Notes: a model not told the origin generated them from the letters alone. A stretch of 64,000 nucleotides of DNA from Helicobacter sp. NHP19-003 (GCF_019703305.1 NZ_AP024814.1:682001-746000); one strand, 5' to 3'. Shown: positions 28,152-38,337, numbered from the stretch's first letter. Translations and numbers: made by a program.

Positions 28152-28655
28152 ATGAAGCATGTGTTTTTAGCGGTCAGCATGGGCTTGCCCTTGCTGGCGG
28201 AAAGTTTAGATGGGATTTACAAAACCCAAGCCTTTTTATACATGAAGAGCTCGTATGTGGAGTTTTTTAAATACGGGGATCGCTACTATGCCTATGGGAT
28301 CGCCAATGTGGACGGCTCGCCGGCTAGAAAGGACATTTACAACAAAGACCCCGCCCTAAGAGATAGAAGCGATAAGGGCGTGGTGTTTTTGTATGGGCTC
28401 ACCCGTGTGTGTGGCAACACCTATAAAAATGGCAAGGCGTACAACTTCTACGATGGGCGTACCTATTATGTGCAAATCCACCAAGATAAAAACGGGGATT
28501 TAAGGTTTTTGCCAAGTTTGGATCGGCGAGGGTTCTTTGGCAAGACCTTTATTTGGAAAAGAGTGAGCGAAGACTACTTAAAAGAAAAGGGCATTAAAAA
28601 GCCTGACCTCTCTGGGGTCTTGCAGACCCTCAAACAGCTCCCTAGTGGGTCTTGA
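28152..28655 (+). CDS. DUF2147-type exported protein
   Basis: The ATG at 28152 gives a short signal peptide (MKHVFLAVSMGLPLLAES). The mature part is a small beta-barrel-like domain with LDGIYKT, KDIYNKDPALRDR, VFLYGLTRV and GKTFIWKRV, as in DUF2147 proteins of unknown function. Expected location is the periplasm. The stop codon lies inside the end of asd on the other strand (14 bases of overlap). Confidence 0.75.
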   Translation: MKHVFLAVSMGLPLLAESLDGIYKTQAFLYMKSSYVEFFKYGDRYYAYGIANVDGSPARKDIYNKDPALRDRSDKGVVFLYGLTRVCGNTYKNGKAYNFYDGRTYYVQIHQDKNGDLRFLPSLDRRGFFGKTFIWKRVSEDYLKEKGIKKPDLSGVLQTLKQLPSGS

Positions 28656-29634
28656 TCCACTCATTAGCAATCCTCACGGCATTTGTGGCTGCACCCACCC
28701 TTAACTGATCGGCGACACACCACAGGTGCAAAGTGTGGGGGTCAAAGAGATCGCCCCTTACCCTGCCTACAAAAGTTTGGTCTGTGCTTGTGGCGGTGAT
28801 GGGCATGGGGTAAAGCTTGTTTGCAGGGTCATCCACTAAAACGATATTGGGTGCATTTTTTAGCACTCCGTGCGCTTTTTTAGCACTCACGGGGGTTTTA
28901 AAGCGGATGCTGATGCTCTCGCTATGGCTTCTTAGCACGGGTACCCGGACACAAGTGGCGCTGATGGCAAAGTCGGCGTGCATGATTTTATGGGTTTCAC
29001 GCACCATTTTTAATTCTTCTTTGGTGTAGCCATGATCCATAAAAACATCAATTTGTGGGATCACATTTAAGGCTAGGGGGTGGGGGAACACTTGTGCGTA
29101 GGTACTGCCCGCCATTTGTGCCTTCAATTCCTCTAAGCCCCTTTTGCCCGCACCGCTGGCGGCTTGGTAGGTGCTGACATCTACCCGTACAATGCCAAAG
29201 GCTTGGTGTAAGGGGTTTAACACCTGCACCATTTGGATCGTGGAGCAATTAGGATTAGCGAGGATGTTCTTAGGGCAATGCGTTAAGTCTTGTGGATTGA
29301 CCTCGGGCACCACTAGGGGTACACCCTCCTCAAGGCGGAAAAAGCTCGTGTTGTCGATCACCACCGCCCCCGCCTTGGCCGCTAGGGGAGCAAGTTGCTC
29401 GCTCACCTTAGAGCCTGCACTAAAAAAGGCAATGTCTATATCCTTAAAGCTTTCAGGCGTGGTTTCTTGCAAGGTGTATTCTTGGCTAAAAGCGTGGATT
29501 TTCTGCCCCGCACTTCTTGCGCTCACTAGGGGTAAAAACCGCCCCACAGGGAAGCTGATCTCCTCTAAAATGCTGATGAGCTCCGCGCCCACCGCCCCAC
29601 TCGCCCCCACTAAAGCAACATTATAAGTTTTCAT
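28642..29634 (-). CDS. asd: Aspartate-semialdehyde dehydrogenase
   Basis: Asd reduces aspartyl phosphate to the semialdehyde on the route to lysine, diaminopimelate, threonine and methionine. The Rossmann motif is [11 protein letters not shown] near residue 8, the active cysteine lies in [11 protein letters not shown], and [11 protein letters not shown] is the substrate loop. The catalytic His region is [10 protein letters not shown]. The start overlaps the hisS stop by 4 bases. The pair is conserved in H. pylori. Confidence 0.96.
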   Translation of the reverse strand: MKTYNVALVGASGAVGAELISILEEISFPVGRFLPLVSARSAGQKIHAFSQEYTLQETTPESFKDIDIAFFSAGSKVSEQLAPLAAKAGAVVIDNTSFFRLEEGVPLVVPEVNPQDLTHCPKNILANPNCSTIQMVQVLNPLHQAFGIVRVDVSTYQAASGAGKRGLEELKAQMAGSTYAQVFPHPLALNVIPQIDVFMDHGYTKEELKMVRETHKIMHADFAISATCVRVPVLRSHSESISIRFKTPVSAKKAHGVLKNAPNIVLVDDPANKLYPMPITATSTDQTFVGRVRGDLFDPHTLHLWCVADQLRVGAATNAVRIANEWIKTH

Positions 29635-30938
29635 TCGCTCACCATCGCCAACGCTCTTAAAAAGCTCAAATGGTTAAATTGCATGCCGGTTGTCATGTTT
29701 TTCAAAGTTAAACTCTCCTTTTTGACTTCCTCTTCTCCTAAGACCACCACAAACTCATGTCCCTTGTGGTTGGCGTAGCTAAAAGGCTTTTTTAATTTCT
29801 CAATCTCGGGGTAGAGCTCGGTGTTGATCTCGCTTTGGCGGAACTTTTGGGCGATTTGGCTCGCATACGCAAAGTGCTTGGCCTCCATACACACCACCAA
29901 AACCCTCGCACTCGTGGATTTATTCTCCACCAATTCTAACTCCTCCAAAGCCACTAGCAAGCGATCCAGCCCGATAGAAGCCCCCACGCCGGGCAAATTC
30001 TGGGTGCTAAAACTTCTGGCTAAATTGTCGTAACGCCCCCCAGAGCATACACTGCCCAAGCTGGTGAGCTGGCTTAGCGTGGTTTCGTAAATGATGCCTG
30101 TGTAGTAGCCAAGCCCCCTAGCGATGGAAAAATCCACTTTAAAGTGGTCGGGGTCGATCTCTAGGCTTAAGAGCAAGTTAAACAACTCCTCTAGCTCCTC
30201 CAAGCCCTCTTTGATCAAGGGGTGCAAGTCTTTTAAATGCGCCACGCTTTTAAAAAACTCTGTGCTTTCCTCCTCTTGCTTGGTGTTTAAAATCTGTAAA
30301 AGGGGTTTGAAGTCTTGGCTAAAGTGCTCCCCAAGCTCTAAAAGTACGCCCTGCTCGCCGATTTTGCCCAGTTTATCCACAATGCGTAAGAAAGTTACCA
30401 CCTCCTCGCTAGAGTTTAAGCCAAAGTGGGCGCACAGCCCGTTTAAGATTTTGCGGTGGTTGATCCACACGCAAAACTCCTCCAAGTCTAGGGCTTTTAA
30501 GCTGGAGATGATGACTTGGATCACCTCGCTGTCGCACAGCAAACTATGGCTGCCGATGAAGTCAAAATCGCATTGCGTGAATTCTCGATAACGCCCCCTT
30601 TGTGCCCTTTCCCCCCTAAAGACATTGCCGATGGCGTAGCGTTTAAAGGGCAAGCCTAGGGCGTTGTGATGTTGGGCGATGAAGCGGGCTAAAGGGATGG
30701 TTTGATCAAACCTTAGCCCCACCTCTCTTTTGCCATGGTCTTTAAAAAGATAAATTTCTTTTTGGATGTCGCCCTCCTCTTGGGTCAAAATGTGGGCGTA
30801 TTCTAAATGCGGGGTTTCAATGGGTACAAATCCAAAGCTTTTAAACACACGGGCGAGCTTTTCGAGCACGGTTTGCTTTGCCATCGCCTCTTTGGGGAGT
30901 CTGTCCTTAAAGCCACTCAAGGTCTTGGGGGTGATCAT
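29631..30938 (-). CDS. hisS: Histidyl-tRNA synthetase
   Basis: HisRS charges tRNA-His. The class II motif 2 appears as [18 protein letters not shown], and the histidine-specific loops are [10 protein letters not shown] and [10 protein letters not shown]. Motif 3 is [14 protein letters not shown]-terminal anticodon-binding domain follows. At 435 residues it is full length. It is the last housekeeping gene before the accessory island; upstream (30939-31130) I see only the promoter of the next gene on the opposite strand. Confidence 0.96.
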   Translation of the reverse strand: MITPKTLSGFKDRLPKEAMAKQTVLEKLARVFKSFGFVPIETPHLEYAHILTQEEGDIQKEIYLFKDHGKREVGLRFDQTIPLARFIAQHHNALGLPFKRYAIGNVFRGERAQRGRYREFTQCDFDFIGSHSLLCDSEVIQVIISSLKALDLEEFCVWINHRKILNGLCAHFGLNSSEEVVTFLRIVDKLGKIGEQGVLLELGEHFSQDFKPLLQILNTKQEEESTEFFKSVAHLKDLHPLIKEGLEELEELFNLLLSLEIDPDHFKVDFSIARGLGYYTGIIYETTLSQLTSLGSVCSGGRYDNLARSFSTQNLPGVGASIGLDRLLVALEELELVENKSTSARVLVVCMEAKHFAYASQIAQKFRQSEINTELYPEIEKLKKPFSYANHKGHEFVVVLGEEEVKKESLTLKNMTTGMQFNHLSFLRALAMVSE

Positions 30939-31098
30939 CGCTGTCCTTATGTCAAATAGAGGGGCTATTATGTTGCAAAAAACCTTTTAACCCTGTTAAA
31001 AATAGGGGGTTGCTTTGTGAAATTTTGTGAATTTTTTCAACGCCCCTCCAAGCCCCCCTAAAACCACCCCAAAAGCCCCATCTGTTGCCAAAATATCC

Positions 31099-31104
31099 TA
31101 TAAT
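31099..31104 (+). promoter_or_regulatory. -10 element of module copy B
   Basis: TATAAT in ATCCTATAATGG lies 27 bases upstream of the ATG at 31131. AAAGGAG (31118-31124) is the ribosome binding site. The context is like copies C and D (CACTATAATGAGC). Confidence 0.65.
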
Positions 31105-31130
31105 GGTTTTTATTTCTAAAGGAGCAGTCT

Positions 31131-31403
31131 ATGGAATTAGCCAAGTTTAAGTTACATCGCGATGGAGAGAAAATCGTTAGCCTAGACCAGCTCAAAAAGC
31201 GTTTGAATCTCTTAGACATTTTAGAGCATGTCAAAGCGCAACTCTACACCACTGGCTACGCTCAAAGGGGGTGTGTCGGTGCTCCAGAGAGTGCAGAGGC
31301 GATGAAAACCGCACAAACCTTAAGTAACCTCCATGAAACTCACCAACTTGCCCCAACAACGCACAAGGTTTGGGACAAAAATAGGGTGTGTTGGGGGGGC
31401 TGA
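31131..31403 (+). CDS. Copy B of the module, degenerate, ahead of the SIR2 gene
   Basis: The first 36 residues (MELAKFKLHRDGEKI, then LNLLDILEHVK) match the module of 22878-23219, 33896 and 39668. After that the frame is disturbed: reading one frame over, 31240-31270 gives TLHHWLRSKG, the expected LHRWL core, so a one-base loss near 31230 (AAAA to AAA) and a second change near 31270 enclose a short out-of-frame part. The visible frame ends at a TGA directly followed by the ATG of the SIR2 gene, in the same frame. It may serve mainly as a translated leader, or be a decayed module. Confidence 0.6.
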   Translation: MELAKFKLHRDGEKIVSLDQLKKRLNLLDILEHVKAQLYTTGYAQRGCVGAPESAEAMKTAQTLSNLHETHQLAPTTHKVWDKNRVCWGG

Positions 31404-33833
31404 ATGGCTGGTGGTGATCACCAAATTTTCATTGAGACATCCCTAGAAAACATCAAAAAGGCACACAATGAAAACTATTTAAGCATCTTTGCCGGGGCTG
31501 GAATCAGTGCAGGGTCTAAATTGCCATCGTGGGACGGATTGATGGAGGCTCTTAGAAGCAAACTTTATGGTGATGCAAAAAGAGATGAAGCGCATCTTAA
31601 CCTTGCCAAGAAATTTTCTAGCCAGCATGGCGCACTCTCACAAAACGAATTGGTTGATCTGATAAAGAGAGTTGAAGAACAGCTCAAAGAAAAACTTTAT
31701 GATGAGATCAAAAGAGACAGGGACCATCTTGTCTTGGCCGAGAAGTTTTTCAATCAATTTGGAAACAATGTCTATTACCGCACATTAAGCGAGGTCTTAA
31801 AAACTCCGGATGGCAATGATGCCGAGCCCAACACACTACATCTAGAAATCGTTAAACTTAACCTGGGAAACCTCATCACAACAAATTGGGATAATTTATT
31901 TGAAAAGGCCATTAGTGCAGAGGGCATGTTTTTTGACATCATCAAAGCCGATGCAGATATGGGAGACTCTGCAGGCTTTTCAAAACTCATCAAAATACAC
32001 GGAAGTTTGGATAGAAGGAATATTGTTTTTAGAGAAAAGGACTATTTAGAATACAGCCAAAACTTTCCTCTCATTGAAAACTACATCAAGGGGGTTTTCT
32101 CAACCGATCTTGTTGTGTTGGTGGGGTATTCTTTGAGCGATCCCAATGTCAAACAAATCATTTCTTGGGTGAATTCTTGCTCAAAGAATGTAAAACCGAT
32201 TTACTTTATTAAAACAAATGCTAAATTTGAACCGATCGAGTTTGGGTTTTATCAAAACAAAAATATCCATGTCTTGTATCTTAGTGAGGTTTTTGGCAAG
32301 GGATTAGACAATGCACAAGAGCATGTAGAGGAATTAAAAGATTTCTTTAAGGAAATTAAAGAAAAGCATGGCGAAAGGCTGGTTTTAAAGAATCACGAAG
32401 TACAAGATATCGGAGATATTCTCCTATCATTTGACTTTAATGTGTTGCAACAAAAGATAGATGCTTTAGAGATGTCCAAAGAATTGTCTCTTAAAGACAA
32501 GCTTTTGAAGTATTTTTTACTTTTTGAAAACCGTATTGATGATGAGATCATGCTGGAAATTTATCAACAATGCCAAGAAGTGTTCGCGAAAACTCGCAGA
32601 AATAAAGAATCTAAAATATGGTTTTCGAGTCAATTTAACAAGTGTTGGGGATTTTATCCTGGTGAATGCAACAATCTAGACAGTGGCGCGTGGGAAGACT
32701 TTTTGCTTGAATTGCCCTTAAATGAAAAAAGCACGCTAAAGCGCATCTCACGGCTTGAGAATTATTTTGAGCAACAGGTTGCAAGAATCCGCTCATGTTG
32801 GGAAAATAGGGGGTATTCTGATCCCAACGACTTTAAACAAGAAATATTGGAAAAACTTCAAGAGTTTAATCGTACGAGGATTGGCAATTGTTTGATCATT
32901 CCAAGGCTTGAAAGGCATAGAATGGTTTATACAAGAGCCCTTGAATGCTATTGGTGTCAAACCAGCATTGATCTCCGAAGTACAAACAATATGAAGAGAG
33001 AAATACCCATATTGCCAGTAAACGAGGAGATTTTTAGCCATAGCGTTAAATATTTTCAAACCAGAGAATTAAAGGAGATTTTTCGAGAATATTTTACGGG
33101 AGTCACTTTTTGTATTAAAATCAATGAGGATTTTTTAGAAAAAATGTTTAAAGGCATTTGTTCCAAATTTAAAACATATGGAGCTTTCACCACTAGGGGT
33201 AGTCGTTGGTTTGACAATTTCTTATTCCTAGCCTCGTATTGCTCGCTCACCCAAAACGCTTTTGACAGCATGATAAAAAAAGTCAATGATAAAATCCAAG
33301 AGCACAAAAAGGTGGTAAGCCTTGTCCAATATGAAAGAATAGGGCATTTTATAGACGAACAATCCAAAAATAACGCCCTTGATTTGCAAAAGTGCTTGGC
33401 TTTGGTGCTGTCTTATCTCAATCTTTTCGTTGAAGATAAGGCTGGAGGGTATGAAATGGAAGCACAGCAAATCTTCTCAAAGATAGTAGAAAAAATAAAA
33501 ATAACGGGCGAAAAATACCAAAAATTAATCACTGGGTTTATAGACAAGATTCACCAAAAATATATCCGCTTTGTCGACAATGGACAATCTAGTTTCCCAG
33601 AAGGCTTGGAAGCCATGATAGATGTCCAAGCCATCCAATACAACCAAACCTTCCTCCCCCTCATCAAAGCCCTTCACCAATCCGGCGATGAGGATGTCAA
33701 AAAAGCCATAAAGGACAAATTGCAGTGTATCCTAGATCACAAAGAGGACTATGCGCAAACCAAAGCGCACAAAAAATATTGCCCATGGCTGGAGAAATTG
33801 TTGCAAGAAATGCAGGATTGCCCCCATGCATAA
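31404..33833 (+). CDS. SIR2-domain protein, probable NAD-cleaving defence effector
   Basis: Residues about 20-285 form a SIR2-like domain: FAGAGISAGSKLPSWDGLM (NAD loop), LITTNWDNLFEKA with the catalytic Asn, IKIHGSLDRR with the catalytic His, and VLVGYSLSDPNVK. Such standalone SIR2 domains often act as NADases in anti-phage systems. The remaining 520 residues are mostly helical, with no repeats or motifs I recognise, and could be a sensor region. The gene is visibly richer in A and T than its neighbours, suggesting transfer. It starts right after the TGA of module copy B. Confidence 0.82.
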   Translation: MAGGDHQIFIETSLENIKKAHNENYLSIFAGAGISAGSKLPSWDGLMEALRSKLYGDAKRDEAHLNLAKKFSSQHGALSQNELVDLIKRVEEQLKEKLYDEIKRDRDHLVLAEKFFNQFGNNVYYRTLSEVLKTPDGNDAEPNTLHLEIVKLNLGNLITTNWDNLFEKAISAEGMFFDIIKADADMGDSAGFSKLIKIHGSLDRRNIVFREKDYLEYSQNFPLIENYIKGVFSTDLVVLVGYSLSDPNVKQIISWVNSCSKNVKPIYFIKTNAKFEPIEFGFYQNKNIHVLYLSEVFGKGLDNAQEHVEELKDFFKEIKEKHGERLVLKNHEVQDIGDILLSFDFNVLQQKIDALEMSKELSLKDKLLKYFLLFENRIDDEIMLEIYQQCQEVFAKTRRNKESKIWFSSQFNKCWGFYPGECNNLDSGAWEDFLLELPLNEKSTLKRISRLENYFEQQVARIRSCWENRGYSDPNDFKQEILEKLQEFNRTRIGNCLIIPRLERHRMVYTRALECYWCQTSIDLRSTNNMKREIPILPVNEEIFSHSVKYFQTRELKEIFREYFTGVTFCIKINEDFLEKMFKGICSKFKTYGAFTTRGSRWFDNFLFLASYCSLTQNAFDSMIKKVNDKIQEHKKVVSLVQYERIGHFIDEQSKNNALDLQKCLALVLSYLNLFVEDKAGGYEMEAQQIFSKIVEKIKITGEKYQKLITGFIDKIHQKYIRFVDNGQSSFPEGLEAMIDVQAIQYNQTFLPLIKALHQSGDEDVKKAIKDKLQCILDHKEDYAQTKAHKKYCPWLEKLLQEMQDCPHA

Positions 33834-33841
33834 GTTCCACT

Positions 33842-34127
33842 CTCAAGCCAAAATCCACTATAATGAGCTTTTATCTTTTTTATAAGGAGCGTTCCATGAA
33901 ATTAGCCAAGTTTGCCCTACATTGCGATGGGGAAAAAGTTACGAGTTTAGAGCAACTTAAAGAGCATTTTAATTTGCTGGATATTTTGGAGCACTATAAA
34001 AGCGGTACTCTGCACCGCTGGCTTAAGTCAAGAGGGTATGCGAGTGAGTTAGAGGGCGTGGAAGCGATTAAAGCCACAGAGGACGCAGACATTTTAAATG
34101 CGTTATGTGGGGTCTTTGGGATTGAGG
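33842..34127 (+). repeat. Direct repeat, first copy (286 bp)
   Basis: 33842-34127 and 39614-39899 are nearly identical; I count only a handful of substitutions. The repeat covers the promoter, ribosome binding site and first 77 codons of module copies C and D. The 5,772-base offset is constant throughout. Recombination between the copies would remove the ATPase operon and the TIR pair. Confidence 0.9.
33859..33864 (+). promoter_or_regulatory. -10 element of module copy C
   Basis: TATAAT in CCACTATAATGAGC lies 32 bases before the ATG at 33896; AAGGAG at 33884-33889 is the ribosome binding site. The element is identical in copy D. It probably drives the three-gene run to 38337. Confidence 0.7.
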
Positions 34128-34968
34128 AGAGCAAGGAGAGTATCCAAGACATGCTAGAGAACCATAAAGACATGCAAGAAAAAGAAGCCCTAGAGACAGA
34201 AAAAGAAGCCCTAAGAGCGGAGATTGCAAGCCTAAAGGCACAGCTAAAAACCCTGCAATCCCCCCCCCACAAAACCCAACGCAGCCTAGCAAAACATTAA
34301 CAAGTCATTACAAAACGCTTGAGGAAAGGTCGAGCAATTATGAGGCACTCAAGCAAAAACTTCTCAACGCCAAAGGTTTAGTAACAGGCAAGGCGGCTTT
34401 AAAAGAGTTGCTAAAGGATTACGCCGACTTTTTGGAGAAAGATAAAAACGAAATCGCAGACCATTTAAGCGAGCTGTCTATGCCCTATGTGTTAGGAGAC
34501 ATAGAAGAAAATTTACCTAATGTGATTTTTGCAAGTGTGCTTGGAGCAATGGGTAATCATGGCAACCCCAAAGTTTCTACCGCCTTGTTGTTTTATCTCT
34601 TAGCTAGCCCCATTTTTGCAACCCATGAGGCTAAACAATGGAGCGACCACTTACCCCATGACCTAAACGATTTGGCACGCCTTATTGGCAAAAACACCTA
34701 TCACCTTAACTTAAAGTTTGACACCCTAGCAACAAAAGCCCATGACTTCGGCAAATTGGTTTGTTTTTGTTTCGATAGGGGAGGCTTCAATGTAGCATTA
34801 ACGAATGAAAACTATGTGGCAAGAGAAATTGGTTTTGTGCTCGATGACAACGATAAACTGCTTAAGAAAATTGGTAAAGGGTTATACATCACCCGCACTC
34901 TAAAAGTGGTTAAAGACAGCCAAGCCAGTGGCACACACAGCCTATCCTACCTAGAACTCGACCTTTAA
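33896..34968 (+). CDS. Copy C of the module with coiled coil and C-terminal domain, frame broken at poly-C
   Basis: The module (MKLAKFALHCDGEKV, LNLLDILEHYKSGTLHRWLK-like core) spans residues 1-85, followed by a charged coiled coil (about 95-120). At a run of nine C (34260-34268) the frame ends in TAA at about 34300. With ten C the frame reads PPPQNPTQPSKTLTSHY and continues as one protein of 357 residues to 34968, through a domain with KALKELLKDYADFLEKDK-like and ending HSLSYLELDL. That ending is shared with copy D. I do not recognise the C-terminal domain. It heads an operon with the AAA+ ATPase 11 bases downstream. It could be phase-variable or misread. Confidence 0.72.
34260..34268 (+). 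repeat. Poly-C tract of nine, copy C
   Basis: Nine C encode a poly-proline linker between coiled coil and C-terminal domain. The frame is off at nine and on at ten (or seven). The same site in copy D has eight C. Confidence 0.85.
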
Positions 34969-34979
34969 AGGAGACCCCC

Positions 34980-36821
34980 ATGACCCCCATAAATTTAGCC
35001 CAACAACTCCAGCAACTCATAGACACCCACGCCCCCATTTTGTATCTGCAATGCCAAGACAAGGACGCTTTAGATGTGCTTGTCGCACAAGTGAGGGAGG
35101 GTAGGGAGTGTTTAGAATTTGACAACGCCTTAGGGGCATTAGATTTTCAAAGCAAACGCCCCCTAGATTTAGAGCACCCCCAAGATTTGACAAGCTTTTT
35201 AAAAGCCCACTACGACCGCCCCTTTGACACCGAGCTGTTTTTGGTGCTTAAAGACATTGAGAATGAGCTAGAGCAAAGCCCTAGTGCGGTGGCGCTCTTG
35301 CAACGCATGGCGCGCTTGATTTTAAACAACGCCGCTTACAACGCCACGATTTTTATTTTCTCCACCCATTTAGGCACGCCCACCATCCCCAAAGAGCTAG
35401 AGATTTACACCCGCATTTTTGACATCCCCCTGCCGGATAAAACCCAAATCTTAGATACCATTACAAAGTTTGCCAAAGCCAACCAAATCCCGCTAGAGGA
35501 GCAAGTGGCAAAGGAATTAGCCCTAGATTGCAAGGGCTTAAGGGAGGTGCAAATCGAGCAGATTTTACGCCTAGCCTACTATCAAAGGGGGGGTATCAAC
35601 GCCCAAAGCCGGGACTTCGTGATCCAAGAGAAAGAACAACGCATTAAAAAGACCAATCTTTTAGAAATGGTGCGTCCTAAGGAGGGAGAGGACTTAGCGC
35701 ACATGGGCGGGCTAGAAAGGCTCAAACACTGGCTAAAAGCGCAAGCGCACATCATCGCCAATTTGGACTTAGCCAGCCAAAGGGGCGTGGATATGCCAAA
35801 GGGGGTTTTGGTCGTGGGCGTGCCTGGGTGTGGGAAGTCTTTAAACGCGAAGGCGTGTGCGGGGTTGTTTAAGCTCCCCTTAGTCCGCCTAGATGTGGGG
35901 CGGTTGTTTGGCAAATTCATAGGCCAGAGCGAGGAGAACATGCGCGCGGCTTTGCAATTAGCCGAAGCCATCAGCCCCTGTGTGCTGTGGATCGATGAGA
36001 TCGAAAAGGCGTTTAGCGGCATGGGGGCAAACGAGGGGGCACACGAGGTCAGCAGGCGGCTATTTGGGCATTTTTTGACTTGGATGGAGGAGAAAACCAG
36101 CATGGTTTTCATCGTAGCCACAGCCAATGACATCACCCGCTTTCCCCCTGAGTTTTTACGCAAGGGGCGGTTTGACGAGCTGTTTTTTGTGGATTTGCCC
36201 GGTGTGGCAGAGAGGGAGCAAATTTTAAAAATCCACCTACAAAAACGCCAGCAAAACCCAGAGCACCTAGACTTAAAAAGCCTTGCCAAAGAGTGCGAGG
36301 GCTTTAGTGGGGCGGATTTAGAAAATCTCGTCAAATTAGCGGTGCAAGAGGCGTTTATTAGTGGGGGGAACATAGATAAATATGATTTTCAAGAGGCTTT
36401 CAAATCTACTATACCCATCACCAAGACCATGCACGCCAAAATCCACGCCATTCGGGTGCAAGCCCAAAAATTGCACCTAAAAAACGCCGGCGAGTCTGTG
36501 GCGTGCGAGGAGCTAATCAGTGAGGACAGGGATTGCAATTACAGCACAAAATTAAGGGAGAAAATCCGCTTAAATGTGCGTAATAAATTAGTGGGGGCTT
36601 TGGTGCGTTTGGATAAGAACGCCGGCAGTGAATACGATGCTGGGGAGCTTAGCGACATCTCCACCATGCTTAATTTAGTGCAATCCATTGACAGCTTTTA
36701 CCAGTCTGTGGAGAGCCTTGTGGTTTCGGCAAGTAACAAAGATTACGAATCCACGCCAACAAAAGGCTTGAGATACGAGGCAAAACGCCCCAATAACCTA
36801 AGCTACGACCAAAAGGACTAG
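34980..36821 (+). CDS. Ycf46-like AAA+ ATPase with degenerate first ATPase domain
   Basis: Residues 1-200 form a degenerate P-loop fold without Walker motifs (LFLVLKDIENEL resembles a Walker B strand), followed by a complete AAA module: Walker A GVPGCGKS near 280, Walker B LWIDEIEKAF near 340 and ATANDITRFPPEFLRKGRFD near 380. This two-domain form resembles Ycf46-type ATPases, whose role is unknown. The last 110 residues are an added helical tail. It lies 11 bases after module copy C and one base before the 504-residue protein, so the three are very probably one operon. AAAGGAGA precedes the ATG. Confidence 0.85.
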   Translation: MTPINLAQQLQQLIDTHAPILYLQCQDKDALDVLVAQVREGRECLEFDNALGALDFQSKRPLDLEHPQDLTSFLKAHYDRPFDTELFLVLKDIENELEQSPSAVALLQRMARLILNNAAYNATIFIFSTHLGTPTIPKELEIYTRIFDIPLPDKTQILDTITKFAKANQIPLEEQVAKELALDCKGLREVQIEQILRLAYYQRGGINAQSRDFVIQEKEQRIKKTNLLEMVRPKEGEDLAHMGGLERLKHWLKAQAHIIANLDLASQRGVDMPKGVLVVGVPGCGKSLNAKACAGLFKLPLVRLDVGRLFGKFIGQSEENMRAALQLAEAISPCVLWIDEIEKAFSGMGANEGAHEVSRRLFGHFLTWMEEKTSMVFIVATANDITRFPPEFLRKGRFDELFFVDLPGVAEREQILKIHLQKRQQNPEHLDLKSLAKECEGFSGADLENLVKLAVQEAFISGGNIDKYDFQEAFKSTIPITKTMHAKIHAIRVQAQKLHLKNAGESVACEELISEDRDCNYSTKLREKIRLNVRNKLVGALVRLDKNAGSEYDAGELSDISTMLNLVQSIDSFYQSVESLVVSASNKDYESTPTKGLRYEAKRPNNLSYDQKD

Positions 36822-36822
36822 C

Positions 36823-38337
36823 ATGCAACCCATAATTTTTAACCCCTCACCCCTACCTAGCCCCATGCCCATGCCCACCCCAGAGCAAGCCCACGCTTTT
36901 AGCGCAATTCTAGGGCGTTTCTTAGAGGCGCAAGAAAAGGAGGGCATAGAGGGCATTGAAAAACAATTAGCGCAAGAATTACCCGGATGCGACACCAAAG
37001 CCCTAAGAGCCGAGATAGAGGCGGAGGTGAAGATTTACGAGCAAAAGCAAGAATCTTTAGAAAAAGCCCTAGCCAATGGACGCACTAAGGAGCAATGGCT
37101 GGCTAGCGAGTTTCATAAAGCCAGCCAAAACCTAGCCACGCAAGAGGTTATGCCCTATCTTAATAACCTAGATCAGACGATCAAGCAAGTTAACCATGAA
37201 ATGCAAAGTGTCTTACTCACTAACGAGAAGGTCATTAGCCAAAACCCTAATTTAGACGGCTTTATCTCCGAACAACAGCATGCCAATAGCTTTAATCTCA
37301 ACGCTGCGGCTAGGGGCTCGCAGTATCGGGCAGAGGTGCTGACCCCTGAAGGTGGCTATAGCAAAAACGGCGTGGATATTGTGATTAAAGACGCAGAGGG
37401 CAAGGTGGTGAGCCGTTACCAATCCAAATACGGACAAGACGCACAAAGCACACAAAAAGCTTTTAAAGAGGGCGACTATCGGGGGCAACAAAAATTAGTC
37501 CCCAGCGATCAAAAGGCACAACTCCAAGAGCAGGGGCTCAAAGTTACCGACAAGCTAGAAGCCCCCGATGGCACGACCAGCACCCCCTTAAGCAAGCAAG
37601 AAGTCAAGGACTTACAGAGCAAAGCCCAAAAAGAGGGCAAAATCCCCGAACACACCTACAACGATTACCAAATTAGGGACTTAGCTTGGAGTATCGGCAA
37701 AGAGGCGGGCAAGGTGGGGCTATTTAGTGCCGGGGTTTCTTTAGCGATCGATGGCGCTTCGCATATGTTGTCTAAAGAAAAGTTTGACAAAAGCAAGGCA
37801 CAAGAGATGGCTAAAAGAGCGATCACCACAGGTGCGGATACAACCGCTAAAACCGCCGCCGCTGCCGCCATTAAAGTCGCTGCTGAAAAGGGGATTTTGC
37901 CTAAAGCATGTGGGGCTAAAAATGTCTTTGTGGCGCTAGGCACGCTTGCTATAGACCATGTTAAAGTGCTCTACAAATTAGGCAAGGGGGAAATCACGGG
38001 CGAGCAGGCGATCGAACAACTCCACATAAACTCTTTATCCACCCTTGCGGGTATTGTTAGTGCCGTTGCAGGCGAGGGGCTGTTTATGGCTATCGGGTCA
38101 ATCTTTGGACCACCGGGCGCAGTTGTGGGCGGATTTGTGGGGGCGACTTTAGGCTATATAGCTGGCTCAAGTGTGGGGCAGAAAATCGCTGAAGCGTCTA
38201 AATCCTTTGCCACCAGCGTGGCAAATGGCCTAAAATCGGCAATCAGTGCCGTAGGCAGTGCCATTAAATCTGTGGCGAGCTCTGTGGCTAGCGGTTTTAA
38301 ATCTGTTTGCAGCACTATAGCGGGGTGGTTTAGTTAG
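36823..38337 (+). CDS. 504-residue protein: possible nuclease-like domain plus glycine-rich membrane tail
   Basis: I do not recognise this protein as a whole. Residues 1-20 are proline-rich, and 20-140 helical. Residues 150-240 hold GSQYRAEVL, NGVDIVI, VSRYQSKYG and YRGQQKLV; the D-x-V ... Q-x-K spacing resembles PD-(D/E)xK nuclease cores, though this is weak. Residues 285-480 contain alanine- and glycine-rich hydrophobic stretches (GLFMAIGSIFGPPGAVVGGF, VGATLGYIAGSS) of glycine-zipper type, able to enter membranes. A serine-alanine repeat tail (SAIKSVASSVASGFKS) ends it. It follows the ATPase by one base. A toxin or membrane effector handled by the ATPase is a reasonable guess only. Confidence 0.7.
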   Translation: MQPIIFNPSPLPSPMPMPTPEQAHAFSAILGRFLEAQEKEGIEGIEKQLAQELPGCDTKALRAEIEAEVKIYEQKQESLEKALANGRTKEQWLASEFHKASQNLATQEVMPYLNNLDQTIKQVNHEMQSVLLTNEKVISQNPNLDGFISEQQHANSFNLNAAARGSQYRAEVLTPEGGYSKNGVDIVIKDAEGKVVSRYQSKYGQDAQSTQKAFKEGDYRGQQKLVPSDQKAQLQEQGLKVTDKLEAPDGTTSTPLSKQEVKDLQSKAQKEGKIPEHTYNDYQIRDLAWSIGKEAGKVGLFSAGVSLAIDGASHMLSKEKFDKSKAQEMAKRAITTGADTTAKTAAAAAIKVAAEKGILPKACGAKNVFVALGTLAIDHVKVLYKLGKGEITGEQAIEQLHINSLSTLAGIVSAVAGEGLFMAIGSIFGPPGAVVGGFVGATLGYIAGSSVGQKIAEASKSFATSVANGLKSAISAVGSAIKSVASSVASGFKSVCSTIAGWFS

